NCBI RefSeq assembly: GCF_021654285.1 | Contig: NZ_JAKFZS010000023.1 | Location: 1-64,000, forward strand | Reading direction: 5' to 3' | From: Pseudoalteromonas luteoviolacea | GTDB lineage: Bacteria; Pseudomonadota; Gammaproteobacteria; Enterobacterales; Alteromonadaceae | Length of the DNA stretch: 64,000 nucleotides | Part shown: positions 50,670 through 59,834 of the stretch, one piece after another | Layout: each line of letters starts with the position of its first letter | How positions within the stretch are numbered: position 1 is the first letter of the stretch | Made by a program: the position numbers and the translations under genes | The notes under the pieces: generated by a model | What the model was told of the DNA's origin: nothing | The model's database searches: none | The model's input: only the letters and a program-made list of their open reading frames with translations

Positions 50670-53600
50670 ATGAGTGAGCAAATCAAAACATCCCAAAAGG
50701 GGTTAATTGCCTATTTTGCGCATAACCCCGTCGCGGCGAATCTGATGATGGTCTTTATCCTAATAATGGGTATTGTGAGCTATTTCACGATTCAGCGACA
50801 AATGTTTCCGAGTATCGAGCTGAACTTTGTCAGCATTAATGCAAGTTATCCCGGCGCATCGCCGCAGGAAATTGAAGAAAGTATTCTTATCAAGATTGAA
50901 GAATCTTTGAAAGATGTGACTGAAATCGATAAAGGCGTTTACCGAGCACGCCGAGGCAGCGGCAGTGTGCAGTTAGAAATTGACACCAGCGCTGATTTAA
51001 GCGATGTGGTTGAAAAGGTGCGAACACGAGTTGATGGGATTGCGACGTTTCCAGCTGCTATGGAGCCGATACGAGTTCAGCAAGTCGAGTTTCGTCAAGA
51101 TGTGATCCAAATGGCACTGGCTGCAGATATCCCATTAAAGGATCTTAAACCTCTTGCCAAAGAAGTTGAAGACGAGCTGTTACAGCTATCTAATGTATCC
51201 TTGGTTGAACGCAGCACCCCTGCGTATGAAATCGCGATTGAGATTGACCCTGACACACTACGCCGTTACGGCTTGACCATTAGCGATGTGAGTAATTCAA
51301 TTCGCAGATACTCAGCCAATATCTCAGCCGGTGAAGTACGTACGGATGCTGGGATTATTTCAGTACGGGTTGAAAACCAAAAATACCGTGGAGATGAATT
51401 CAAACGCATCCCCGTCAAAGTGGGTGATAACGGCGCAAAAGTCTATTTACAAGACGTAGCGGTGATCAAAGATGAGTTTGTTGAAGGTGAATTTTACTTC
51501 AAACAAAATGGCATCAATGCCGCATTCCTATCAGTCAAAGCAACCAAAGACCAAAACATGATCCCAGTTGCTAAAACAGTCCATGCTTATATTGAAGAAA
51601 AGAATAAGACACTACCAGCTGGCATGTCACTCACACCTATCGTAGACATGACTTACTACCTTGATGCACGTCTTGAAATGATGAAAAAGAATATGCTGCA
51701 AGGTGCGCTGTTAGTGGCCTTCATGTTGTCAATCTTCTTGCGCTTTAAGCTTGCTCTATGGGTGATGATAGGATTACCGGTATGCTTCTTAGGCGCCATT
51801 ATGCTGATGCCTGCATTTGGCGTGAGTATTAATATTGTGTCCTTGTTCGCATTCATCATGGTACTGGGGATTGTGGTCGATGATGCCATCGTCATAGGAG
51901 AGGCGGCCTATACTGAGGTTGAACGCAGTGGTCCAAGTGTCGACAGTGTTGTACGTGGCGCAAAACGCGTTGCCACTCCTGCGACATTCGGAGTCTTGAC
52001 GACCATGGCGGTCTTTGCGCCGATGATTATGTCCAGTGGGCCACAAGGGGCTTTCTTTAAATCGATTTCTATTGTGGTGATACTGTGTCTAATATTCAGC
52101 TTAATTGAGTCAAAATGGATATTACCTGCACACATAGGTCATACTAAATTTAAGCCGCTGCGTGAAAACAGCCTACGCGCTAGGTTTAACAAGCATTTCT
52201 TTGCATTTGTGAATGGACCTTATCGTAATTTTGTTGAAAAAGCCGTGGAGTGGCGCTGGGCGGTATTCTGCGGTTTTATTGCTATATTCCTTGTGAGTAT
52301 GTCTTTGATCACCTCGAATCAAGTGCGTTTTATTCCGTTACCGAAAGTACCACATGACTTCCCGCAAGTGACAGTTATGCTCAATGACAATGTGTCTGAC
52401 GAGCAGACGATGTCGGCACTGCAGCAAATCGAAACTATGATGCTGACCGTGGATAAAGACATCGAACGCGAGTATGGCCAAAAAATGGTGAAAGACATTT
52501 TGGTATGGAATGAAGGCCGTAGTGAAGGTAATGTGCTCGCTGTACTTGTTGATGAAGACTTACGTCCATTTGATGCTTTTGAATTGTCCCGCCGCTGGCG
52601 TGAAGCCATGCCAACAATTCCTGGTGTTAAATCGTTACTTGTCATTGATGATGTCAATGACCCAGGTAATGGCGATGGTGAGTTTGGCTATCTGATTTAT
52701 GGACCAGATATTGATACGCTTAATGCTGCGGGCAGACAATTTATTTCTATGTTGCAACAAGAAAAAGGCTTGTTTGATATCAGTTCAACCATAGACCCAC
52801 CGAGTAAAGAAGTGCAGTTGTCGTTGAAACCGGTTGCTTACGACTTGGGCTTGAACTTGGCTGATGTGGCTAACCAGATTGGTGATAGCTTCTATGGCGG
52901 TGAGGCGCAGCGCCTGATCCGTGATGGTGAAGAAATACGAGTGATGGTGCGTTATCCAAAACTGGATAGAGAAGCGGTGGCGTCGCTTAAATATGCGCTG
53001 ATCAAAACACCAGATGGGCGTGAAGTGGTTCTGGGCGATGTGGTTGAATTTACTGAAAAGCCGGGTGTGAGTTATATCCGTCGTGAAGATGGTTATCGTA
53101 CCGTGTATGTCTATGGCAGCATTGATGAGCAGGTAATTGAGCCTTCGGCGGTTGTTGATAACATCAAAGACAACCTATTGCCTAAGTTATTTGAGCAGTT
53201 CCCTAGCGTGAAAACTGAGTTAGGTGGCTCTATAGAAGAGACGCAAGCGCAAGCCGATGAACAGATCATGTTCTTTGCTGCGGGTATGATGATTGTGTAC
53301 ATCTTGCTGGCGGTGCCATTAAAGAGTTATTCTCAGCCGCTGATTATCATGTCGGTTATTCCATTTAGCTTGATTGGTGCAGTTTGGGGCCACTGGTTAA
53401 ATGGCTTAGACATGAGCATGATGTCGACCTTTGGTCTGATTGCAGCTGCCGGGGTTGTTATCAATGACTCCTTGGTGATGACCGACTATGTTAACCAAGT
53501 ACGCAAAGAAGGCGTGAGGCTCAAAGATGCGGTGATTGAGGCTGGGTGTGCGCGCTTTAGGGCAATCACCTTGACGTCCATTACAACGTTTGCAGGTGTT

Positions 53601-53810
53601 ACACCGATCATCTTCGAAACCAGTTTACAAGCTAAGTTTGTTATTCCAATGGCGATTTCACTTGGTTTCGCGGTCTTGTTTGCAACGTTAATTACCTTGA
53701 TATTAGTACCTTGCTTGTACATTATTTTGGTGGATATTAAGAGTGCTTTTTCGAAGCTTGGACAATCGACGAAACGCTTCAAGAAAGACTCGACTCAGTC
53801 GGCAGTATAG
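50670..53810 (+). CDS. RND family efflux pump, inner membrane subunit
   Basis: 1046 aa, the usual length of AcrB/MexB-type transporters. Helix 1 (PVAANLMMVFILIMGIVSYF), two large periplasmic loops, and proton-relay residues in TM4 (GIVVDDAIVIGE) and TM10-11 (MSTFGLIAAAGVVINDSLVM) are in place. It is of the divergent group with ASYPGASPQEIEESI near the N-terminus, also seen in pumps with only one adaptor gene. The operon ends at a strong terminator. Confidence 0.94.
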   Translation: MSEQIKTSQKGLIAYFAHNPVAANLMMVFILIMGIVSYFTIQRQMFPSIELNFVSINASYPGASPQEIEESILIKIEESLKDVTEIDKGVYRARRGSGSVQLEIDTSADLSDVVEKVRTRVDGIATFPAAMEPIRVQQVEFRQDVIQMALAADIPLKDLKPLAKEVEDELLQLSNVSLVERSTPAYEIAIEIDPDTLRRYGLTISDVSNSIRRYSANISAGEVRTDAGIISVRVENQKYRGDEFKRIPVKVGDNGAKVYLQDVAVIKDEFVEGEFYFKQNGINAAFLSVKATKDQNMIPVAKTVHAYIEEKNKTLPAGMSLTPIVDMTYYLDARLEMMKKNMLQGALLVAFMLSIFLRFKLALWVMIGLPVCFLGAIMLMPAFGVSINIVSLFAFIMVLGIVVDDAIVIGEAAYTEVERSGPSVDSVVRGAKRVATPATFGVLTTMAVFAPMIMSSGPQGAFFKSISIVVILCLIFSLIESKWILPAHIGHTKFKPLRENSLRARFNKHFFAFVNGPYRNFVEKAVEWRWAVFCGFIAIFLVSMSLITSNQVRFIPLPKVPHDFPQVTVMLNDNVSDEQTMSALQQIETMMLTVDKDIEREYGQKMVKDILVWNEGRSEGNVLAVLVDEDLRPFDAFELSRRWREAMPTIPGVKSLLVIDDVNDPGNGDGEFGYLIYGPDIDTLNAAGRQFISMLQQEKGLFDISSTIDPPSKEVQLSLKPVAYDLGLNLADVANQIGDSFYGGEAQRLIRDGEEIRVMVRYPKLDREAVASLKYALIKTPDGREVVLGDVVEFTEKPGVSYIRREDGYRTVYVYGSIDEQVIEPSAVVDNIKDNLLPKLFEQFPSVKTELGGSIEETQAQADEQIMFFAAGMMIVYILLAVPLKSYSQPLIIMSVIPFSLIGAVWGHWLNGLDMSMMSTFGLIAAAGVVINDSLVMTDYVNQVRKEGVRLKDAVIEAGCARFRAITLTSITTFAGVTPIIFETSLQAKFVIPMAISLGFAVLFATLITLILVPCLYIILVDIKSAFSKLGQSTKRFKKDSTQSAV

Positions 53811-53828
53811 TCGACAGTCAATATATTC

Positions 53829-53855
53829 AAGCCCAGCGCCATGCTGGGCTTTTTC
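53829..53855 (+). terminator. intrinsic terminator of the RND operon
   Basis: AAGCCCAGC (53829-53837) pairs with GCTGGGCTT (53843-53851), 5-nt loop, followed by TTTTC. It lies 19 bp after the pump stop codon. Confidence 0.9.
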
Positions 53856-54089
53856 ATTTCTAACTTTCTAATTAGATGTGCTATTCCGTTTTGATATTTA
53901 AAGTCATAAAGTAACACTTTCTACCTTCGTCTTAAGTTTTAGCTGACGTTTCATTTAACGTTAAAATTTGGCCTAAACAGTATATGTATTTGTTACTGTT
54001 TGGCGTACTAGGCCAGTTATGGCACAAAGCTGTACCTCACCTTTAGCTATGTTAGACTGGATGAATAATAACAAATCAGGAACATCTAT

Positions 54090-56156
54090 ATGACCAAAGC
54101 GCTTACCCCGCCAGTGGCAAAAAAAGTACCCCATGATATGGAAATACACGGGCATCAAAGGACAGATAACTATTACTGGATGCGCGATGATGAGCGTCAA
54201 AATGATGAGATATTAGCTCACTTAAAAGCAGAAAATGAGTATTGTGAAGCGATAATGCAACCGCATAAAGGTTTGCAGGCAACACTATTTGAGGAAATGA
54301 AAGGGCGTATCGTCAAAGATGATTCTTCTGTGCCAGTAAAAGATGGCCGCTATTGGTATACCAATGAGGTAAGTGGAGAGGAAGAGTATGGTCGTCATTA
54401 TCGTGCTTTGAATGAAGCGATGGACGACAAAACTTTATTACTCGATGTGAATGAGTTGGCCAAAGCATTCGAATTTTATGAACTCGCCGATATGGCTGTG
54501 AGTCCAGATGATGACCTACTTGCATACAGTGAAGACACAGATGGTCGTAGAATTTACACGATAAAGTTTAAAGATCTAAATACTGGCCAAATGCTGGAAG
54601 ATTGCTTGGTTGAAACTGAAGGCGAAGTGGTTTGGGCAAATGATAATCGCACTGTCTTTTATGTGAAAAAAGATCTGCAAACCTTGCTGGGATTCCAAGT
54701 TTACCGCCATGTACTTGGTACACCGCAAAGTGACGATGTCTTAGTGTATGAAGAGCAAGACCGCCAATACTACATGGGTCTTGGCAAAAGCCGTGATGAG
54801 AGCCAAATTTATATTTACTTGTCTGCGACAGAGACGAGCGATGTGCTTTATCTTGATGCTGAGCAACCGATGGGCGAGTTCAAGCGCTTGTTAGCACGAC
54901 AAGAAGGGCATGAATATGGTCTTGATAAGTTTGGCGAACACTATTATTTGTTGACTAACAGTGATGCAAAGAATTTTCGCATGGTGCGAGCAGGCTTAGA
55001 CGTGGTGAACGATCCTAGTCAGTGGGAAGAGTTGATTGCGCACCGTGAACACGTCCTGCTAGAGGGATTGGAGTTATTTGAGTCACACTTTGTGATCACT
55101 GAACGAGAAATGGGTCAAATCCGTTTTGTCATTCATGATTATACGGGTGCAAGTTACCAATTAGGCTTTGATGACGAGTGTTATTATGCGGGGGTTGGCT
55201 ATAATCCAGAGCCAAAATCAACCTCGGTACGCATCACTTACTCTAGTTTGACGACGCCAAGCAGTGTCTATGAATGTGATTTGGCAACCGGCCAAAAAAC
55301 CTTGAAAAAACAAGTCAAAGTGCTGGGGGATTTTAAACCTCAGGATTATGCATCTGAGCGCTTACATATTACAGCACGTGACGGCGAGAAAGTCCCTGTC
55401 TCTATAGTTTATCGAAAGTCGATGTTTAATAAAGATGGCACAAATCCATTATTACAATATGGCTATGGTGCGTATGGCTACACTGTTGACCCAACTTTCT
55501 CAAGTACGACTTTGAGCTTGTTAGATAGGGGCTTTGTTTATGTTATCGCTCATATCAGGGGGTCAGAAATGCTGGGCCGTCAATGGTATGAAAATGGTAA
55601 AAAAGCCCATAAAGAGAATAGCTTCAACGACTTTGTGGATGTCACTCGTGCATTAGTCGAGCAGCAATATGGTGCGGCAGATAAGATTTTTGCATCGGGT
55701 GGCAGTGCGGGTGGCCTATTGATGGGCGCGGTAATGAACCAAGCGCCTGAACTGTATTTAGGAATTGGTTGTCATGTGCCATTTTTAGATGTACTGACCA
55801 CCATGTTGGATGAGTCTATTCCTCTCACTACCAATGAGTATGACGAGTGGGGGAATCCAAATTACTTGGCTGACTATGAGAGTATTTTGTCTTACTCGCC
55901 TTATGACAATTTAGCCGCAAAGCACTACCCTAATACACTAGTAACAACAGGTCTGCATGACTCACAAGTACAATATTGGGAGCCTATGAAGTGGGTTGCT
56001 AAGCTCAGAGAGCTTAAAACGGATGATAACGTACTAGTGTTTAAAACAGACATGGACTCTGGACATGGTGGTGCGTCTGGCAGGTTTAAGAGTCTGAATG
56101 AAAAAGCGTTGGAAATGGCCTTTTTTATCTCTTTGTTACCGCAGCAGGCTGACTAA
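54090..56156 (+). CDS. ptrB: oligopeptidase B-like prolyl oligopeptidase family serine peptidase
   Basis: 688 aa. An N-terminal beta-propeller (about 75-400) is followed by an alpha/beta hydrolase domain with triad S539 (GGSAGG), D624 (GLHDSQV) and H659 (DSGHGG). The N-terminus HGHQRTDNYYWMRDD and the Glu/Asp-rich substrate pocket region are those of oligopeptidase B, which cuts small peptides after Arg and Lys in the cytoplasm. No signal peptide. It starts with ATG after AGGAACATC. Confidence 0.92.
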   Translation: MTKALTPPVAKKVPHDMEIHGHQRTDNYYWMRDDERQNDEILAHLKAENEYCEAIMQPHKGLQATLFEEMKGRIVKDDSSVPVKDGRYWYTNEVSGEEEYGRHYRALNEAMDDKTLLLDVNELAKAFEFYELADMAVSPDDDLLAYSEDTDGRRIYTIKFKDLNTGQMLEDCLVETEGEVVWANDNRTVFYVKKDLQTLLGFQVYRHVLGTPQSDDVLVYEEQDRQYYMGLGKSRDESQIYIYLSATETSDVLYLDAEQPMGEFKRLLARQEGHEYGLDKFGEHYYLLTNSDAKNFRMVRAGLDVVNDPSQWEELIAHREHVLLEGLELFESHFVITEREMGQIRFVIHDYTGASYQLGFDDECYYAGVGYNPEPKSTSVRITYSSLTTPSSVYECDLATGQKTLKKQVKVLGDFKPQDYASERLHITARDGEKVPVSIVYRKSMFNKDGTNPLLQYGYGAYGYTVDPTFSSTTLSLLDRGFVYVIAHIRGSEMLGRQWYENGKKAHKENSFNDFVDVTRALVEQQYGAADKIFASGGSAGGLLMGAVMNQAPELYLGIGCHVPFLDVLTTMLDESIPLTTNEYDEWGNPNYLADYESILSYSPYDNLAAKHYPNTLVTTGLHDSQVQYWEPMKWVAKLRELKTDDNVLVFKTDMDSGHGGASGRFKSLNEKALEMAFFISLLPQQAD

Positions 56157-56201
56157 TTGATTTGGTGATTGACTTCGCGTATTGGGTTTTAGGGGGACAG
56201 T

Positions 56202-56603
56202 GTGTTTTCAGTACATGGACAGTGGCAAATAGACATTACTCCACCGACGGTTTTTGTAAACCTAGTGGGTGCATTCAATAGCGAAGGTGTCGCTGCGTTG
56301 GTGCAAGAAGCACGTACGCGTTGGCAAGACTATCAACCTGGTCAATTACACTGTGCTGTCGTTAATCTCAGCCAGTTTATAATGACCACTGCTGATAGCA
56401 TTGCCGCACTGAAAGCTTACTGTAAAGACATGGAACAGCGTGGTTATCGTCAGATTGACTACATTGGCATTGATGCCCTAACCCGAAAATTCATTTGTGA
56501 GTTGTGGACAGAGAGTGACATCAAGGTACAGATGTACCTTGATGTGGCAGCCTACCTGAGCCAGCATCCGAGCTATCGCGGTGCTGCCTCATGGTTGAAT
56601 TAG
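56202..56603 (+). CDS. hypothetical protein, possibly STAS-like
   Basis: 133 aa with alternating strands and helices (WQIDITPPTVFVNLVGAFN, then CAVVNLSQFIMTTADSIAAL) that recall a SpoIIAA/STAS-like fold; I am not certain. No signal peptide or membrane helix. Start GTG 56202 behind AGGGGGAC. The last 4 bp overlap the end of the convergent dps gene. Confidence 0.65.
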   Translation: MFSVHGQWQIDITPPTVFVNLVGAFNSEGVAALVQEARTRWQDYQPGQLHCAVVNLSQFIMTTADSIAALKAYCKDMEQRGYRQIDYIGIDALTRKFICELWTESDIKVQMYLDVAAYLSQHPSYRGAASWLN

Positions 56604-57067
56604 CCTAAATAAGCCTTGAGCATCCAAACTAACTTTTCTTGCTCCGTGATGTAATCTCCCATGAGAGACGCGGTGCCTTCGTCCTCGGCATCAGCGGCTT
56701 GCGCCAGTATAGTTCGTTGCGACTTAATAAGTTGAGTAAAGCCAGCAAGTAGGGTTGCGACTGCTTCTGGACCATTTTGAATATCTTTTGCTTCGGTAAT
56801 TTCACTGGCGTTGAGGTAATCGCTAAATGCATGCAGTGGTATGCCTTCAATGGTTAGGATACGCTCTGCTAATTCGTCCACTTTGAGTAATAGCTGGTTG
56901 TAAATTTCTTCAAATTTAACGTGTAGTTCAAAAAACTCTCTCCCTTTGATGTTCCAGTGGAAGCTGCGCGCATTCATATATTGGATCTGGTAGCTACTTA
57001 AAAGCACGTTTAATGCTGCAACCAGTTGCTCACTTTTCTGTTTGTCTAACCCTATGCTATTTGTCAT
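56600..57067 (-). CDS. dps: Dps family DNA-binding ferritin
   Basis: 155 aa. The ferroxidase signature SFHWNIKGREFFELHVKFEEIYNQL is followed by KVDELAERI with the conserved aspartate and glutamate. Dps forms a 12-subunit shell that stores iron and uses peroxide to oxidise Fe(II), protecting DNA. ATG follows AAGGTAGCG. Convergent with the STAS-like gene by 4 bp. In iron limitation it is a typical gene to be repressed by a RyhB-type sRNA, such as those at 61341. Confidence 0.92.
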   Translation of the reverse strand: MTNSIGLDKQKSEQLVAALNVLLSSYQIQYMNARSFHWNIKGREFFELHVKFEEIYNQLLLKVDELAERILTIEGIPLHAFSDYLNASEITEAKDIQNGPEAVATLLAGFTQLIKSQRTILAQAADAEDEGTASLMGDYITEQEKLVWMLKAYLG

Positions 57068-57420
57068 TGTTCGCTACCTTATGATGTTTTTCCGCAGCAG
57101 ATGCGGCGTGTTTAAATGCTTGTCATTGTGTGACTTTGTATGTTGTACAGTGTGGCGGATGGAGGTGATAAAGGCCAACGACTAAAAGCGATTATAGCCA
57201 TCGAAAAAGTCGTTAGTACTTGCTTAAAGCTTGCCACTTTGACTAAAAAGTCAGCGCTTTGTTGATCCATCGCAAATGTGAATAGGTGTATGTATAAAGC
57301 GGTTTTTCAGCTTGATTTAGGTCAATTTTCATACCGACAGCAAGGCCATAATAAAAAAGCAAAGCGCCCTGTTTTATTTTTTAGGCCATTTCTAGGGCGC
57401 TCATTTTTAAGGAGAGCTCT
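57068..57420. other. intergenic region between dps and a small membrane protein gene
   Basis: 353 bp holding divergent promoters. AGCGCCCT (57363-57370) and AGGGCGCT (57394-57401) form a perfect 8-bp stem with a long loop just before the ribosome binding site of the next gene; it could be an operator or mRNA structure. I see no gene. Confidence 0.4.
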
Positions 57421-57630
57421 ATGAAAGGTAAAACAGAATCACAGCACAAAGGTGAAATTACCGTTGTTGTCATTGCGCTGGTGGCTTTTGTGGTTGGGCT
57501 AGTGGGGCATTTAGCAGGCGCTAGTTATGCAAACTCAGACAGCTTTGGCTACTTGGCAGCACCGGTGCCATTAATTACGGGTATCATTGCCTTGGTCGCA
57601 TATAAAGTCGCGCAAAAGGCAGATAAATAA
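57421..57630 (+). CDS. 69-aa membrane protein of unknown function
   Basis: Two hydrophobic helices (ITVVVIALVAFVVGLVGHLAG and LAAPVPLITGIIALVAYKV) separated by a short periplasmic loop. ATG follows AAGGAGAGCTCT. No family recognised. It ends 1 bp before the convergent hydrolase gene. Confidence 0.75.
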   Translation: MKGKTESQHKGEITVVVIALVAFVVGLVGHLAGASYANSDSFGYLAAPVPLITGIIALVAYKVAQKADK

Positions 57631-57631
57631 C

Positions 57632-58237
57632 TTACTTATCGCGACTGATCACATCAATGATATAGTCCATCACGCTACGTGAATAAATTAAGGTGGTATG
57701 GCTGCGGTGAAACACTTTATGCTCGGCCATGCCCTTTAGTTTTGTCTCATCGAGCAACACTGTGCCGTCCGAGCGGCTACCTTTTTGCAATAAGGGCATT
57801 AACCCAATCGGTAAGTCGCCCGCAATGCTATATAAACGCGCATTAAAAGGCCATGTGTTGGTCTCGCTCAGTAAATATTCCACACTGTTTTTCAATAAGC
57901 GATCAAACCCTTTATCATGCATATGTTTTGCGATGGCACTGCCTTTGTGTGGTGTGCCAAGGGTAATGACTTTTTCAACATGTTGGCTTTGTGCTGAAGC
58001 GTGGGTGAGATAATCTCTGGCGACCAACCCCCCCATAGAATGACACACAAACGCAGTTGGCTTATCCGCGATAAATGCATCTATTTGTCTGAAGATAGAT
58101 TGTCTGTCGGGGGCCAAGGTGTTGTAGCTTAAATTGAGAATTTCACATCCGGTTTTTTCTAACCGAGTACAAAGCGGCTGCATCACAAACCCTGACATAT
58201 ATAGTCCGTGAAGGACGACAATCCGCTTTATATTCAT
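57632..58237 (-). CDS. alpha/beta hydrolase (lipase/PGAP1-like)
   Basis: 201 aa. Nucleophile elbow CHSMGGLVARDYL, oxyanion region VVLHGLYMSG at the N-terminus, and TLGTPHKGSAIA after the elbow are those of lipase-like hydrolases. No signal peptide. ATG follows AAGGAAGCAT. It lies 8 bp after yaeQ and is probably co-transcribed. The substrate is unknown. Confidence 0.82.
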   Translation of the reverse strand: MNIKRIVVLHGLYMSGFVMQPLCTRLEKTGCEILNLSYNTLAPDRQSIFRQIDAFIADKPTAFVCHSMGGLVARDYLTHASAQSQHVEKVITLGTPHKGSAIAKHMHDKGFDRLLKNSVEYLLSETNTWPFNARLYSIAGDLPIGLMPLLQKGSRSDGTVLLDETKLKGMAEHKVFHRSHTTLIYSRSVMDYIIDVISRDK

Positions 58238-58245
58238 ATGCTTCC

Positions 58246-58782
58246 TTATTTAAGCTGGGTTGGCACAATTTGCACGCTGTGCTGTGAGTCACTGAGCCAT
58301 ATTTCGCCATCTTGGATAGTCGCTGTCAAATCCATTGAACGTGCGAATAGTTCCACCATTTGTGAAGTGGCTGAATAAGGTAGGCTGTAAACACGCAAAT
58401 TATCATATTGATTGGTAGCGGACTGATTCTTCTTCCACCAAATCTCTTGGGTGTTTTCACCATACGTGTACAAGACCACTTGCTGCGAACGCACAGCTGC
58501 TTTTTTCAGGCGCTTTTCATCTGGCAAACCAACATCAACCCACAGCTCAATGTCATCGGTCAGATTTTTTTGCCACGCGGCAGGCTCATCATCCACACAT
58601 AGCCCTTTAGTAAAGCTCAGCTCTTCAGTGTATTGCAAGATATAAGCAAGTAGACGCACCATCAATCGCTGTTCGTTCTCAGAAGGGTGCTGCGCCAAAG
58701 TGAGTGACTTATCGGTATAGACATGCCTATCCATATCACTGATATTTAGGTGTGCTTTTAGAATTGTAGATTTTAGGGCCAT
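58246..58782 (-). CDS. yaeQ: YaeQ family protein
   Basis: 178 aa. The family signature is clear (MALKSTILKAHLNISDMDRHVY; HPSENEQRLMVRLLAYILQY; LPDEKRLKKAAVRS). YaeQ has a PD-(D/E)XK-like fold and is linked to RfaH-related phenotypes in enterobacteria; its activity is unproven. ATG 58782 is the family start; a longer frame upstream is not needed. First gene of a unit with the alpha/beta hydrolase. Confidence 0.9.
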   Translation of the reverse strand: MALKSTILKAHLNISDMDRHVYTDKSLTLAQHPSENEQRLMVRLLAYILQYTEELSFTKGLCVDDEPAAWQKNLTDDIELWVDVGLPDEKRLKKAAVRSQQVVLYTYGENTQEIWWKKNQSATNQYDNLRVYSLPYSATSQMVELFARSMDLTATIQDGEIWLSDSQHSVQIVPTQLK

Positions 58783-58885
58783 GTTATTATGCTGAGAGTT
58801 TTTAAAGGCCCAGTATATCAAGATTTATCTATCTGGTGCGTTTTACGTTAAAATAGTCACAGATTTTAGTTTTGGAGAGATTTTT

Positions 58886-59830
58886 ATGGCCATCCAATGG
58901 TTTCCTGGACATATGAATAAGGCGCGCAATGAGATCAAAGAGATCATGCCGCAGATGGATGTCATTATTGAAGTACTTGATGCGCGTATTCCGTATAGCA
59001 GTGAAAACCCAATGGTCGCGCAATTACGCGGTGACAAGCCGGTCATCAAAATCTTAAACAAAGCGGATTTAGCAGATCCCGAGATGACCAAAGCTTGGAT
59101 GGCGTATTTTGAGCAAGAGGATGGGGTAAAAACCTTATCATTTGGTCATGACAAGGCGGCTGAAGTACATCGCATTAATGCGCTGTGTAAAAAGTTAGCG
59201 CCGCACAAGGTTGGTCAAGACAAGCAGTTAAAAGCCATGATCATGGGGATTCCTAATGTTGGTAAATCAACGCTTATCAATATACTCGCTGGTCGCATTG
59301 TCGCTAAGACAGGCAATGAGCCTGCGGTAACCAAGGCGCAGCAACGCATTCGCTTAGAAGACGGTATCATGCTGTATGACACGCCGGGTATGTTGTGGCC
59401 AAAGGTTGAAAATGAAAACTCGGGCTATCGTCTAGCCGCAACGGGTGCTATCCGTGATACAGCCATTAACTATGAAGAAGTGGCAAGTTATACCGCTGAA
59501 TATTTGTTGAAGGCTTACCCTGAGCTACTGAAAAGCCGTTATAAAATTGATGAGTTGCCAGATTGCGATTGGACATTTATTGAAATGGCCGGGCGAAAAC
59601 GAGGCTGTATCCGTGGTGGTAATCAGGTTGATACCCATAAAATGTCAGAGATCCTCATCAACGAGCTACGCGATGCGGTGCTTGGCCATGTAACCATGGA
59701 AACACCGCAAATGCGTGAAGAGGAAGAGCAAATGGTTGCCGAGATCCGTGCAGCTGCAGAAGCGAAAAAGGCAGCCCGCGAGGAAGAAAAGCGTCAACGT
59801 CGCGCTCGCGCACGAAAGAATCGTCGTTAA
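58886..59830 (+). CDS. ylqF: ribosome biogenesis GTPase YlqF/RbgA
   Basis: 314 aa, circularly permuted GTPase. Motif order is G4 (NKAD) first, then G1 (GIPNVGKST), then G3 (DTPG), and it starts with the family hallmark MAIQWFPGHMNKAR. The C-terminus is highly charged. RbgA-type proteins mature the large ribosomal subunit. ATG follows GGAGAG. Convergent with the diguanylate cyclase gene with 4 bp between them. Confidence 0.93.
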   Translation: MAIQWFPGHMNKARNEIKEIMPQMDVIIEVLDARIPYSSENPMVAQLRGDKPVIKILNKADLADPEMTKAWMAYFEQEDGVKTLSFGHDKAAEVHRINALCKKLAPHKVGQDKQLKAMIMGIPNVGKSTLINILAGRIVAKTGNEPAVTKAQQRIRLEDGIMLYDTPGMLWPKVENENSGYRLAATGAIRDTAINYEEVASYTAEYLLKAYPELLKSRYKIDELPDCDWTFIEMAGRKRGCIRGGNQVDTHKMSEILINELRDAVLGHVTMETPQMREEEEQMVAEIRAAAEAKKAAREEEKRQRRARARKNRR

Positions 59831-59834
59831 TTCA